A stretch of DNA of 64,000 bases from Eremophila alpestris peregrina (GCA_009792885.1 WMCF01000068.1:508061-572060); one strand, 5' to 3'; shown: positions 13,509 through 27,574, counted from the first letter of the stretch. The notes: generated by a model from the sequence alone, not told the origin. Made by a program: numbers and translations.

Positions 13509-16500
13509 GTACTGATTGCAGTGCAGAGAAGCTTGAAAAGATGAATCTGACAGTTTCCAAGCAGGCAGAAAACTGTAACTATAAAAACAGTGGTTTGGTC
13601 TACCTTATTATGAAGTGGGTGCACTGGAGGGGGGTTAAAGGTTTGTCATGACTAATACTGGTTTTAAGGCTGTGGGTTAGATTTGTGTGTGTGCTGGGGG
13701 ACTCAAGTGGGGAAGTCATGATGAGTTTTGTCCTAACGAGGCATAAGAAGCTCATCTTCTTTCCCCACTGGTGTGTGTAGTGAGCCCCAGCACAGCTGTG
13801 TCTGTTTGCACTCTAGCTGCTCTGGGGTTTTCAATTATTTTCATTTTTTTCCACTTCACACTTACCAAGCTCGCCATGTCTGTCCCAGCTTGAGGAATTG
13901 GACAAATCCCTTTTTTCCTTTCCATGGGCAGTGAGTCCAGTTCTTCCTGGAAGTGTGAGCCATAGGAAGCCTGAGGAACAGGCTGTTCTCCTCTGCTGTA
14001 GTGTTACATAAATCCCAGGCTCCTGAGACCTCTGCCATCTCTGCAGTGAGAGACCCAACTGACTGACACGCAGCCAGAGCAGGAACTGCACTGTGTATGG
14101 GGGTGGCTGAGGACCCTGCTGTTCTCGGGGGGATGGCAAATGCCACTGTTACCCTGATGCTGTCAGACAAGATCTCTGGTTTTGTTAGGGCCTCAGCAAA
14201 CAGCAGGCACATCGTCTTTCACATTTTCTTCTGGACATGAGGAGATTAAAAGAGATCGAGGAAGAAAAGCAGCCAGATCTCAGTAGCTATCCACTGTTAA
14301 TCCCTGCTGCTTTTCCACATCATCTCTGTGGGAGAAAGCAAAACACAGGTACTCAAATCTGCACTGGGTTTTATGTCTCCTTTTTCTTTTGAGGGAGAAG
14401 TTGCTAGTTGTTGAAGGCAAAAATGGGTCATGTAGCTGCTGCATCTTAAAAATAAAATCTTTGGCAGACTTCCCTGCCTGCAACGTAGTGCACTGAATTT
14501 CAATGAAAATCACCCAAATGTGCAGAGCTCAGAGGCAGCTCCAAACTCTGCAATAGAAAATGCTGCAGCACACATTTCCCAGCAACTTCCATGCCATTTG
14601 ATTTGCTTCTTCAAAAATCTTTTCTCAATCAAAGTACTATTATTTTTTGCAGACAAATATCTAGATTCTGAACTAAGCAGCATTCATAATATTCTCTATT
14701 TCCTCTTCCATGCTCATACAGGGGATTTTGGTTTCTTTGAAAATATGAAAGCACATTTTTCTGAAAGCACTTTATTTGAAAGGCAAAAACCAAATCTAAA
14801 ACCTATGGTTTAGAAGGAGTAGAAAATCTACATTGTCACAATTTGTTGATACAGACAGCTATGAAGTATTTGTCTTGCTCAGGCTGTTGAACATTTTCCT
14901 TTCATTTTTTTTTCTTTTTTTTCAGTGCTAGTGTCAAAATTGTCAAGGATGTGGTAGCAATATTGGATTATTGGATTATTGCTGTTAACCAGGAGGCTGT
15001 TAAGCAGCTGCTATGTTGATGCTGGCATTCTTTTCCATGCTAGTTGGAAGCATTAGTTTATACATTTATTAGTTTATATACTTCTAACATAGCATGGTGC
15101 AAAGTAATGGGTATAAACTCACTGCAAAGCTTGTGTGATCATGTCTGAACCCTCAGCTGGGCTGGGCTGAAATCTCCAGAGCTTCTCTTGGATATATCTA
15201 TTAACATGAAGTGCAATGGAACAAAGAAAGCATTTGTCTAAATTCTATATTCTTCTGAACAGCCTCAGATTTTTTTTAGTGTTTCACCTTCACAAACTGA
15301 TCTTATCCAGAAGATTTGCAGTAGCAGTAAATTGTATAATCCCAAAGAATAGAATGTGTGCATATGGCTGGCACTGGAGTCTCTGTTCCTCTTCTAGTGA
15401 CTAAATATAAATGCTGAAAGAGCAGGTAGAAGTTTGATTCTGGTGTGATCAGTAAGTGAATCTCCTAGTGGAGGGTGCATATCCTTTCACAGGGAGGAAT
15501 CTCTCCAGAAAGGCTAAAACCATTTCAGTATGTTCCTCTAAAGCCCTACCACTTGTGTCTGGCTAACACACAGCAAGTTCTCACTTTCCCTGTCACTGGA
15601 TAGTGCAGGAGCCTCACTGAAGATGGAGATGGGGGTGGGTGTGTGTTTTTTCCTCTGACAGTCCATTAACATTGTTCAGTTCTGTGTCTTAGCCTAAACC
15701 TAGGCAGGGGCAGACCTGAACTATGAAGCTTTACAAGAACTGGTGGCTGAGCTTTGGCAGGATCATTTATGAAGTTGCTCAGGAATGAAAGTCTTGGTAG
15801 TGGTCAGCTACTGGGGAGGTCCCTGTGACCCAGCTCATCTACCAAAGCTGGCAGTAGAAGGAAAGGGCTCATCTCTGAATGCTCAAATCACATGATTTTA
15901 CCTGTCTGTACAGAGTATCCATCTGCATTTGCTATTTCACCAAGTAGATGCAGACAAATTATTCACTGAGTATTTTCACATCAATTAGCACTTGCTGGTG
16001 TGAAGTTTGCCTGTGGAAATAAATGTCTGATATCACTGAGCTGTGGGTCATATTCTCCAAAATTAGCATTTTCACGTGTATTATCTAAAGGGGATGTTGA
16101 CCACATTTCAATCTAAATTAATCTCATTTATATTTGTTTTGAAAACATTAGATGTCCTGTCTTCCCTTCTTCCCAGTGGTTAATTTTCCCATATTTTTCC
16201 TTGCTGGCTTGTGACTGTCTCTGTGCTAGTTGTTTAATTGGCAGCTGGGTCCATTTAAGTTGATAGGAAACCAAACTCTGAAGGGAAGCATGTTATCAAA
16301 ATGCAGAGGCTAATCCTATTAGGTGAAAGCATTTTTGTTTAAATGGAAAATGATTAGACTGTATCTTCAGGATCTCTTCAGGAGTGGCTGTAGCTGATTG
16401 CTGTTCCTGGAGGCTCGTGTGGTGTTTCCTGAGTTGTGTAACTGTGAATGGAGAGGCAGAGGAGAAATGGTTTCCCCTAATTGTCTTGCTTCCCATGCTG

Positions 16501-17713
16501 GAATCACTGTATTGTGTTGTTTTTAAATATCACTGCAAAAGCAGTAGAACACAGTGCATGTTGGGAAATAGATGAAATCCCCCCCCTTTTTTATCCTCCC
16601 CTAACTGAAACCACTCTGTTTTATTCCTGGCTGTGCCTGCAGCTGAAGTCATGTGGCTGTACATCTGCTTTACACTAACAGGCCCATTTTACATAATTCA
16701 TTTTGTGCAGCCACAATGCCCACTGCTAATCCGGGCTAATCCAGCACTTTCCTGAAGAGCTGCATTAACAAGTGTTTCTTCAGCCATTCCAGCTCAGCCC
16801 TGGACAGCTCTGGGTCCTCTGCTCACAGCCCAGAGCTTGCAGGAGGTCAGGCTGGGGAGTGCAGAGCCACCAGTCCCATCCCTCCCTGGTGTCTGCAGCC
16901 CCCCACGGCTGGAAGCCCTGGACATGCTCCTCATCCCTCTGTCAGGGCAGGCTCCAGCAGCTCAAGGAGATGAGGTGGCTGGGAGAGCTGGCACTGACAG
17001 CCAAGAGCTGATGTGCCAAGACAGGCAGAGCCCCTGGTCTGCATCAGTGACTTCTAAAACAAATCCTGACGAGCACTTCTCTGGGGGAGTGCAGGCTGTG
17101 GTGCCTGCTGTGTCCTTGTGTCCCTGCACAGCCAAATCCTTGTTCTCCTCATTGCAGTCATTTCTGCAAACTGGAAACATAGTTTAGGGGCAGGGGGGTG
17201 AAAGGTGAGGAGATTTTTGTTTGCTTTTTGAGGTTTCTTCATACCTGTGCTGTCAGGAGATGCCTCCTGGCATCTGGACAGAGGATGCTCTCCTGAGTGG
17301 ACACCTGAACACACCTGCTCCTGAAGCTGAGGGCTCAGCTGTACTCCCACAGCAACTCTTGAATTTCCAGCTGCAGCTTCAGAGACTCTTCTTTCACTGT
17401 TACAGACAGGAGTTAGCATCTCTTCCTTGAAAATAACAGACTTGAATGCATTTTCTTTCCTGTTACCTCTGAGTCCTGAGTCCTTACTCCTGACTGAATT
17501 TTTCTTTTCTTCCTGTCCCTAGTTTCCTGGTATAGACTATATAGACTTATATAGTCCTGTCCTTTCAGAAAACCAAAAACATGTCAAAAAAACCCAAAAA
17601 GAAAACAAACAAAAAAAATATTTCTAACTTTTCTCTCTTGGCAAGTACAGAGGTTTTAGGTCTGATTTTTGTCTTGAGACTGCTCTGATGGAGATGATGG
17701 TGCTGTGAGGGCA

Positions 17714-17862
17714 GTGAGGCACTGCAACATTTTGCCCAGTCAGGCTGTGGATGCCCTGCCCTGGAAGTACTGAATGGGACTCTCAGCGCCCTGAAAGTGT
17801 CCCTGCCCATGGTAGAGAAGTTGGAATGAGATGATTTTAAAGCCTCTTCCATCCCAAGAAAG
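17714..17862 (+). mobile_element. CR1 LINE 3' fragment
   Basis: It carries 'tgaggcactg', 'gctgtggatgccctg', 'ctggaagta', 'gtgtccctgcccatgg' and a diverged 'agatgattttaaagcctcttcca'. These are CR1 3' landmarks in order, with a deletion of the 'ggttggatgggg' segment. Confidence 0.85.
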
Positions 17863-20800
17863 CCATGCCATTGATAAGTACGTGCAGAAGCAATCCCTGC
17901 CTTATACTATCTGCTTTCAGGAGCAGCTCCAGGTCAATTTAGGGCATTTTTGAATAGGTTTTGGCCCAGAGCCATACAGATCTCCAGACTGTGTTCCCTG
18001 TCCAGTCACCAAAGTCCCTTGGAGCAAAACTAGATGGAATATCCCTAAGTACTTTCTCAGTGTTGCTGTAAGTTATCCTTACACCCATATGGTTGTGATG
18101 TGCTGCAGCGTGTGGGGGTCAACATCAGAAACTCATTGACACCAGAGAGTCTGGGCTGAACTCGAACACTTAATGCCTCTTAAAATACACCGATTTTATT
18201 GGGGATGCTTGAGACAGGGAGGAATATATTTTCCTCTTCTGAAGTATTTGTTCAAAGAGCAGCAACAACAAACAACCCGAGCACAAGCTGTGGAAGCATG
18301 ACTTCATCTTCTCAGCTTTCTCCACGCTGTGCTGGGCAGAGGAGCAGCAAAGGCATTTGCAGATGCACAAATACACTTTGGGGACTTCTCCCTGCGGGAA
18401 ACCATCGCTTCACAGAGGAATGATTTAAACAGCTGCAGTTTGTCTTGACAGCATATTTTCTTTTACTCTGAGCTGTAAAACAACATCTTTGCTAAAGTTA
18501 CTCTCGGCTGTGCAAATCAGATTCTGCAGGATATGCCTTTGCAGGAGATGGCTGTTTCTTGAAAGAGTTGGAAATAGTTAAAAAATGGAGGGATGCTGTG
18601 AAAAACAAAATATTTTTTCTTACCCAGAACTCCAAAATTTGAATTTAAAAAAAAATTAATTCACCTAGAAACTGAGATAAAATTTACAGGGGGAAAAACC
18701 CCACAACAGTATTTGATCCAGAAACGCTGCTTTTTTTGTTGCATAGTAGTTGCTATCCAGGTCTTTTTGGCACATACTGGATTTGGGACTTTGTTGGGCT
18801 CCTGGATTTGGAAGGGGTTTGCTTGGCTGATATTGGTGGGTTTTTGCTTGGTTGCCTGCTTGCTTTTATTCCTCATTCCCCATTCCTTCACCACCACTGC
18901 ATTCCCACACTCTGTTTCCCCCCTTTTCTCCCTGAGGATAAGCTTTTTTTTTTTATCCCACAGTACTTCCTATTATTTATGACTGCACCAACACAGCATT
19001 AAATCCCCTGTCAGCACTGAAAGTCCACTCAGACAAAAGAACAAGAACCAGGGGTGGTACTTTAAAGTTTTGAAATTACTAGACTTTGTTTCAGGCTTGC
19101 CTAAATAAACTGTTGGGTTTGGGTTTTGTTTGTTTTAATAGAGCAATGAAAATTCTTCATGGAGAAATACTTCTTACAAGAAAAACAGCTCAAAGGAATG
19201 AATTTCTTTAATGTAAAAATATATGTAATGTGCCTGGTCATTCAAGTAGAAAGAGATTTTCCATAAAGTACCACCCATGACAGGGGGATATAAATATCTA
19301 CAAGGATGTCAAGGATTTTCTGTGAGAGATGGGCCAAACTCAAAGACTATACCAAACCCAAGAGATGTGGAGTTTTTGTGTTATCACTTCAGTATTCAAT
19401 TCAGGCTGAAGTTCTGCCAGCAGCATCTCAGAGAAAGGATGGATAGGGCTTGGGTTGGAGAGCTGTCCCCTCCTCACCTGGCCTTCTGCCTTTTATCTTT
19501 TGCCTTGCCTCAATCATTACCTTTCCCCAAGTTTGGGTAGCTCACTGGCAGCAAGTCACTGTCCTAGTATATCCCTCAGCCACTTGCGCATTTCCATCAT
19601 GTTTAATTCTTGTAACCTGCATGATGTGCTGCCTTTGTGTGCTTTGGGAATCACAACTTCATAAAGAGCTGATTGTATCACAGTGTTATACAACACATTA
19701 AGTAGATTCCTAATCCTAGACAGTATTCCCAGGCCAACTGTCAATTCTGACTGTTATTCACTATTTTTGTTTGAAAAGATGCTGGTGTGGACCTGCACCT
19801 TCTTTACTTTTCAGATTAATTTTGCTGTTACCTGTACACTGCATTGACTATAGTCATGTGTCCTAGTTGGTGGATTGAGGAATCCAGTTTCTGCTTCAAA
19901 ACTGGAATTTCAGCTTTAATATTGAAACTATCTAGTTTGCTGTGCTGCTCAGTTTTGAATACTTTCCCAGCAGTCCCTGAGAGAAGACTTAGGAAGCAAA
20001 GGAGAACAAATATTCTGCTTAGCCCTCTGTCACAATTTCACAAAACCCATAAAATCTCTAGTATCATCACCCTCATCTTACACTTTGTGTACATTTAAAT
20101 GATTTTCTGTGTTCCAAAGGACTTGTGAAAATAATTTTGCAGCTGTTTTCAGGTGATTCCTACCCCTCGTGGTATTCACAGCTTCAGGAGTTCATCTTAG
20201 GCAAGACCTATAAAATTGAGATTTCCAGGCAGTGCTGTACAGGGACCAGCAAGAGACAGAGTACACTTCAAATATTTTACAATAGCTGAAATCCCACTCG
20301 TCATTCCTCAGGTTTTCCTTAGTGTTTTATCAGACTGGAAATCCAAATGACCAACAACATGCTTGCTTGTGTTGGACAGTTAAATAAGGATGAAAATCAA
20401 AGCCAGTACACAGCAATGATAAAGTTTTATGTATATCACTCCTTCAATAATGAGCTCAACTCTCAGCAGCCGTTCTCACTTTTAAAACTCTGCAGAAGCT
20501 GTGTGTGTGTGTTTGACCATAAATAGCAGGTGGATTTTATTTGGCGTGGGATGACTCGTGTCACTGCAAAGTCTCGAGGCAGCCATGAAAAAAGAGCTGC
20601 CTTCACTCAGGCTTCTGCCCTGCCAACACATTCACCAGCCAGACTCAACTAAGATGAACCTTTATCAGTAAGAGATGGCTGAAAGAAGATACTCCTGTGC
20701 CACTTCAGTTCCTCCCTCTGACATCAGGGTATTGACTCGTGAGCAGACTTGCCCACACACAAAGTCCTTCCCCCAGCTGCACCTTTGCCTGTTGCCTGCT

Positions 20801-21276
20801 CGGGCTGAAGCTCTTGGGGCAGTGAAGGGCTGTACGTGTCTGTACCAGGGGGTGCTGACCCAGGAGCAGCCTGGAGGTGCTGCTGTGACACAGCTGCTGC
20901 TGTGCACAGCATTTGATGGGCAGGGAGAACATCTGGCTGGCACCTCATGCACAACAAGTCAGCCCTTCCCTGCAATGAACTGCTACTGGCTGAAGTTGAA
21001 TTAAGGCTTCTTAGTTCTCCTGCTTCTCTTTAAACAGGAATATTTTAAAGGGAGTTAGAAGCAAATATTTTGGATAGGTTACTGAGATACTTTGGTAGAG
21101 TTTTCTCCCTCCCCCAGACTGCTTTTTTTGGTTTATTTTTTACTGTTGAGCATAATCAGAAGTAGTTAGAGAGTTATGTCATAATTTAGTAATGTGCAGT
21201 CTATAGGTTTCTAACTCAGTGTCAACTGTGACCCTGATCTTACTCTTTGCTCACTAAACTGACTCTGCATGACCAT

Positions 21277-21350
21277 CTAGTGGGTCTCTGTCCATGGCAG
21301 GGGATTGGAATTAGATGATATTTAAGTCCAAACCATTCTATGATTCTGTG
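21277..21350 (+). mobile_element. CR1 LINE 3' terminal fragment
   Basis: It reads 'ctctgtccatggcagggg', 'ttagatgatatttaa', then 'aaaccattctatgattctgtg', the last ~70 nt of a CR1 copy including the octamer tail. Confidence 0.85.
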
Positions 21351-22419
21351 TTTACAGTGGTCTCTGCTGTCCATCCTTGCTGTTTGCTCCCTGTGCCTTC
21401 ATACAAGGTCAGTGTGGAGCAGAACAATGTCACAGTGCCTTGGGTTCCCTCTGTGTCCTCACGGCCACGGCAGCCACTTCCCTTTGCACCGTGGGTTTTA
21501 CTGTGTCCATTTTCAGCCTGGATTTCTCCTCCTCTGCACCCTCCTCCAACCCCAGCCCTTTCCTTTTCTCCAGATGTCTGACTTACCAGTGCTTCTGGTG
21601 GGTGCTTTAAAACTTAATCATACATTAATTGGAGGCCAAGCAGACTTTCTTCTTAACCTCAAGGCCAAGAAAGTCAGTGAATATGGGTTGACTTCTGAGG
21701 ATAAGGCTGTAGGGATCGCCTGAAAAAAGTAGTTCATTAAATTTCATGTTTCTGATTAATTTCTCCTCATATTCTAATTTAATCCAAGAAATGTGCAGTA
21801 GGCACTGAAAATACAGTTGAAGATAAAGGCTTAAGGCTAAATGTCAGAATTATAGCTTCTGTTTCTTCAAAAGTAACTTATCAGCATGTGTTTTCATGGA
21901 ATTTATAAACTGACTCTAAAGCAACCCAGGCTTTTGTGTTCCTGTCATCAGCTGGATTTATTATTGTTGATATGGTTAAGCCTGAGAATCCTGTACAGGG
22001 AAGTTAAAATAGCTAAGGTTTCTTAATAACATTTTGCTCAAGTTTGTGTCCTGTTGTCCCAAAGATCCCACAGTGGGATTTGTGCATGGTCATGCTTTGG
22101 AAGCCTCATCAACCCCTCATGAAACTGGAAATGAACTTGTGTGTTCCTTTTAATTGAAATTTTGACCAGAATTTGGATAGAAGACCTACTGTGTTGGAAG
22201 TAGAATTTACAGCTCCTGTATTTAAGGTATCACTTAGCAAATTAATTTAGGTTTGCCTATAGCAAAGTTTACTAAATAATTTCTGATATAGTAGGTTGTT
22301 TTTTTTTTTTTATGCCAACTTGAGGTGTTCTGGATTTAAAATAAACCCAGCACTGGATAGTTATCCTAGGTGGGAGTGAGGGATATCAACCTCCTCTACC
22401 TAAGGTTTTAAAAGCTTCA

Positions 22420-22515
22420 GTAAAATAAAATTTAAAAAAATAAAAAGCAAAAAACCAAAATCAAACAAACAAACAAAAAACCTTAAGGAAAACAAACAAA
22501 TCAAACAAAATGGAA
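22420..22515. repeat. A-rich (CAAA)n simple repeat
   Basis: Repeated CAAA and CAAAA units interrupted by 'ccttaagg'. Nothing else is recognised here. It lies in the intergenic part. Confidence 0.85.
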
Positions 22516-22743
22516 GTCTTGGTAGTTTTAATGAATGGAACTTGTGGAAGAAGGAAAAGTGAATTGTTTTGCCTGTTAGGAAACTGTCTCGTGGAGAAGC
22601 ACTACTTGTGCTGGACCTGAGATACGAAATTTAGCAGCTGAAGGGTTCTCATTTCTTACCCTTCTGTGAAATAGCTTCTCAGTGCTGGCCTGTGTGTCCT
22701 CAGCTATCCAAACATCGTTGTTTGCATCAGCTATGGAAACTTT

Positions 22744-25700
22744 TTAGACTTTTTTGGATAGACTGTGTAAAAAATTCCCTGGCAGCACGCATTTCTGGCT
22801 TCTGGGGCTGTCAGGGCTGAGCCAAGACTGCCATGCAGGTGTCCTCCAGCGTGACACTGGCGTGGTGTTCAGCTGTGGAGTGAAAAGCCAGAGGCTGTTT
22901 GTTTCTTTGGAGCTTCTCCTGCTGAAATCATAGAGGAGAGAGCCTGACAGAGCCCAGGGGTAAAAAACACGAAGGCAGAGGGATGAGAAGCGAGCAGAAT
23001 GAGGGACAACAGTGGATTCAGCAGCAGAGAAACAGGAAGGGAACAAGCATGTGGGTGGGAGATAGGGATAGCAGGAGGGAGTGGGGAAGAGCCAAGAGAA
23101 GCCAGGGGAGAAGAGCAGAGGTGTGGGGTGCACTGGAGCAGGAGCAGTGTGGGGGGAGCTGTGGAGCAAAGGCAGTGCAAGGCTGGGAGTGAGCTGTAAA
23201 TGACTGCCCACAGCACTGTTTTGGCAAGGCAAGGAGGGAGCCCTGATCCCACAGCCACCACTTTTCCCATGCAGCAAGGAGCTGGGAAGCACACCAGGAG
23301 AATGAGCCCCCCTCCATCTGCTACCCACTGCTTGACCAAACTGGTTACCCATTATGAGCAGAATTTGCATGGGCAGCAGTGAATTTGGAATAGATCCCAA
23401 ATGTGTGGGAATCAGCATGGTCCCACATAATGGTTTATTTCGATTTCTCTCACCACCATCTCGTGGAGTTTGGTTTGATTTTTTTCTTCCTCTTTTTTCC
23501 CCCCTGATGTTTCGTTTTTTTTGAAGGGGGAAAGGGTATTTTGTATTTACAAAATAACATTCAAAACTGTTTGGTATTTTACAACACAAACATAATCTCT
23601 CTTAATACGGTTACAGAGGGATCCAACACTGACAAGTAAATTATGTGGAACCTGCCCCCCTGACCCCATCCAACCAGCCCAACGCCCTAACTGCTCAGCA
23701 GGGTTTCTCTCCTCTGTCTGCATTTCTTGTAGCTGTTTGCAGGTTTAAAAATACTCTGTGTTCCACTAACTTCCAAACAAACTGTCCTCTCTCTAGAAAG
23801 GCAACTAAATGGCTCAACAGACAGCAGCCACATCCTACACACCTCCACCCACAGGCACACACAGCAGCCAAGCAGATACTTAAGCTGTCTCTAACACACA
23901 TAATTTTCCTTATTACCAAGTACTCATCTCTTCCCTTTCCAAGCCTATAAAATAAGAAAGTTATATGTGCACATGTACACATGGGAGAAGGAAGGAGGGG
24001 AAAAAAATTGTGTGGATTGGTTTATATGCATCCAGATCCCTTAAATAAAAGTCTGTGGTGATCTCTGACATTCAGGTCCAGCTCCAAAGCCTGTGGATGT
24101 TAGCACTTAGTGTGGCACACAGAATATTTTGGAGAATGATTATCACCTCTATTTCTAGATTAAAAGTATATCTATAATAAGTGTGTCACATGGCACAGAC
24201 ATCTCTCTCAGGGGGCGCTTTACAGTTTGCTGTGCAAACTCTGGCATATTTAGTTTTCTTTAGAAATGAAGGATGTTTTTTGCTCATGTAAGCTAATATA
24301 ATTTACATTTCCTGAAAACAAAATCAAGCGACATTGATTTTTTTTCAGTTATAATTTTCCTTTATATACAGTAACATCACCAGATCTTCAAGAATAATAG
24401 TTATTTTTCACTTTACCTTTGCATCAAATCCACTCATTTCTCATAACATGTGCTCTGTCAAACCACAAGATGCTGAGTATTATCCATAGTTTCTTTTCTT
24501 GCATTGGTGTCACTCCAGAAAGCTGTAACACTGTTAAATTCAAAAGCTCTGGGTTTATGCTAAGGTTGGGAATCATTATCATCCTAAAAGTTTTAAGGTT
24601 TCTTAGAGGCAACCCACTTTGATTTTTACTTACCTTTTCCAATTTTTTTTCTTAGTTTCTCCCTGCTGAAATCAGGTCAGATATTTGATGAAGCTAATTT
24701 TTTTTCTTTTTTCATGAATTACTACACTACTTATGAATTTTTTTCTGTTGAGCAATAACATCCAAATATTCTTCCTTGGGGTTATTTTTATATTGCCATT
24801 TCTCACCTAGGCTAGGAGAGGAGGTGAATGCCTCGAGCAGGTAACTCTGCACTGTGCTTGTTCAGCCTCAGCCAGAGGCTGCAGGGACCCAGGGCCAGCC
24901 AGAGGCAGAAAGGGGACAAAAAGGGAAATGCCACATTGCAGGCACCGTTCTGTTAAAACATCTGGGGTCCCCCTCTTTGAGTCAGCTGCTGCATCAGGGA
25001 TTTGGGGTGCACAAAACTCAACAAACAAAAGCAGATTGTTGTAGTCATAAACAACACAAGTTCAAGCTTTCCTTGCATTCTTTCAAGAATAATTAATCCT
25101 AGAAAAGTCAATTTCCAAAAATATCAGAGAAATTCAATGTATTAAGCATATTTACTGAAGTAATTTTCAGCCAGCTCATAGAAGACCCTGCATGCAGTGG
25201 AGGAGGAGACCAAGCTGCAATGAAACATTTCAAAGTTTCTGTCCTTTAAGCTTCCCATTTGGCAAAAAGTTCCAATAGTTTGGGTTTTGGTCTTTGTTCA
25301 GTGCAGAAAACAGATTTTAAAACATGTTCCTTCACAGCAACAGTTGTATTTTTGATCAGCTTTAATGGCTTTTGGAAGTATGAGTTTTTTCAGATAGGGT
25401 GCATTCTTGTTAAATACAAAAATAATACCTCCATTAACATCTTCATTACATTTTTATCTATTTCTCACCCTTTGCAAATATCCTTGTATTTGCATGTTCC
25501 CATTGTGACACATTTTCCAATATGATTATTGCCCTCCCCCAGCAGGCTTTGACATTGCAGAATGATTGTGCTGTCACAAATCCTGAAATGCCCAAACAGA
25601 CAGGATTAGAAATGGTCAGCAGATTAAAAGTGTTTGCTTGAAGTTTATTCTTTGGTTTGAAGTAGTGGGGGGATATATTTGCATAAATGAATTTTTAATA

Positions 25701-26060
25701 GATACCAAAAATAAAAAGCTGCTAAAGAAAATGTAGCTTGTCTGCATTATCATGCAGTTTTAATTATGCAAGCATTTATGTTGTGTATTTTGACTTACGG
25801 CCATGTGAGACACATGAGTGAACTGTCACTCATGCAGAATTAATTCTAATTTGTCCATATAGGGGAAAAAACCCTGGGAAAATATGATAATGCTTTTCAT
25901 TGGCAGCAAAACCCTAGTTTTTGTTAGTCATTTGAGAAAATGATTGTTAGCAGACTATCCAAATTCTGTAGGTCAAAGCCTTCCTTAAAAAGAGGTGTAT
26001 TAGCACATGACTAAATCCACTGCAGGAATGGATTTTATCTACTAAGGAACTGTATCCTTC
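22744..26060. other. Intergenic sequence with a purine-rich strand-skewed block
   Basis: Includes the longest open frame in the window (281 codons, 22744-23589, minus). It coincides with a purine-skewed stretch at 22980-23190, and its product is low-complexity Ser/Pro/Leu sequence. The rest is AT-rich DNA downstream of SNAP25. Confidence 0.55.
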
Positions 26061-26072
26061 TGTACCATAACA

Positions 26073-26090
26073 TTTATTTCATTTTTTATT
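26073..26090 (-). terminator. Candidate distal poly(A) signals, two AATAAA
   Basis: The minus strand carries AATAAA at 26085-26090 and again at 26073-26078. They would end a 3' UTR of about 1.55 kb. Further AATAAA hexamers occur inside the UTR at 27011-27016 and 26774-26779 and could give shorter forms. Usage is unknown. Confidence 0.35.
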
Positions 26091-26380
26091 TTCCTTGAAC
26101 AAGAGAAAAATATTTGTATTCACTTTTTGGCAATCCGAGCTAGGTTATTTAAAATGACAGTCACTTGGAATGTGCCAAGTGTAATTTTTAGTGTAGTTAC
26201 TTTTCTACAGTATTGCAAACCAAAATCTTCAGTTTCCCACGAAATACAATACAAAAGCAGTTTGTAAAGAGTCTTTAGACTTTGCACTTCTTCTCCCAGG
26301 TAAGTGGCAAATAAGAAGTTGTCACTGACACGTAGGGCAACAAATGGATAAAGCAAGCATGAATTCTGAGATCTATAATT

Positions 26381-26386
26381 TTTAAT
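26381..26386 (-). terminator. Candidate SNAP25 poly(A) signal ATTAAA
   Basis: The minus strand reads ATTAAA within an AT-rich stretch, followed within about 60 nt by T/GT-rich sequence (TTTGTTGCC). The position gives the expected 3' UTR length. This is a weaker hexamer than AATAAA, so it remains a candidate. Confidence 0.4.
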
Positions 26387-27292
26387 AATCTTTAAACTAG
26401 CTACAAAATGTCAATCACTTCACAAACTGACAGGAGACATAAGGAATTTTCATATTACATGCTGTAAATGATATTTATCTCACAGTTTATCTAGAGTTCA
26501 TTCATTTAGGTTTTTTAATTATTTTTTAATTGTCAGCTACTAAACATCTCAGCGATTTGGTGTGCATAGCTCTAGGTAAGCAACAGAGAACTGTACTGAT
26601 AACAAACCACATGGGGATAGCGACTAGTAAGAGAGAGCCTTATAAAAATTACATGTCTTTGCACCATTTCATATGGTAGTTGTTTCCTCCAAAAGATAGT
26701 CTTCAAAAGCAGCAGACAAACCCAATATATTACACTTATTTCTTTTTGTCTTTGACATATTTTCAGCCAAGCTTTTATTTTGCTGGCAATGGCTAAATGG
26801 TGAGTGCCAAATCCCTCTTTTTTTCATAATTAAAAAAAATGATCATGATTAATAACTATATATATCAACAAGAAAAAAGTGGCACAACTGCAAACTTGCT
26901 GGTATAACATAGTCCCAAAAGAGTCCGAATACTGAGCATGCTTTTGTTGTCATTGTTGGTGTGCTACTGCCATGGGAAAATTCTTGTTTAAGTAGGAGTC
27001 TAAAAGTCTATTTATTCCTCATGCATAAATGCATAAATCACATCACTTTTTAGTGCAATGCTTGTTATAGTAATATAATTCCACATTGTCTAATCATGAA
27101 ATCATAACAACAGATAATGGCAATGAAGAACTGAAGACAGCAGGTTTAAGTGCTTAAACATCATGATACCCAAAGACAGGAGCATGGCAGTAGCTCTGTG
27201 GAATGTCACAGTTTTACAAGAACAATACTGTATATTTAAAGGTTAACAGCACGTTTAGCATTCCAACAGTGTTGTCATTCAGCAAACATCAT

Positions 27293-27376
27293 TAAAAAAA
27301 ACAAAAACAAAAATGAGGAGAGGGGGAAAAAAGGAAAGGAATCCAAAATGGAAACAAGGAAAGGAAAGGAAGAACC
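27293..27376 (-). repeat. Purine/pyrimidine-skewed tract in SNAP25 3' UTR
   Basis: The plus strand is almost all A and G with repeated GGAAA units, so the mRNA reads as repeated TTTCC with CCCCCTCTCC and TTTTTG runs. CU-rich tracts like this are typical sites for PTB or PCBP proteins. Binding here is inferred only. Confidence 0.5.
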
Positions 27377-27574
27377 CCGAAAAACATCATAGTGAGCTAT
27401 AGCCATCAAATCAGCACTATGTACAACCTTTGGAAAGAAAGATATCTAGAAAAAAATAATTACAAGTATCATTTTTGGAAAGCTGACAAACTACACAGGA
27501 CAACATTTACAATGGGGCTGATATGTGCATGTGTGCAAACCTAGTAGATAAATACCATGATAAAAGCATGAAGG

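Larger units (their letters stand above)
10634..22743. other. Intergenic sequence
   Basis: Contains two CR1 fragments, short homopolymers and GC-richer patches at 16770-17430, 20665-20990 and 21360-21600 where several frames stay open at once. Simultaneous open frames with no protein similarity point to base composition, not coding. I cannot exclude a non-coding RNA. Confidence 0.55.

Noticed and set aside
22744..23589. 281-codon open frame on the minus strand, longest in the window
   Set aside because: Low-complexity Ser/Pro/Leu product, no domain, coincides with a pyrimidine-rich strand depleted in stops, and overlapping frames are open too.
1..26060. MKKS or another neighbour expected downstream of SNAP25 in mammals
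   Set aside because: MKKS has a large coding exon that would show as a long chaperonin-like open frame; none is present, so the neighbour lies outside the window.
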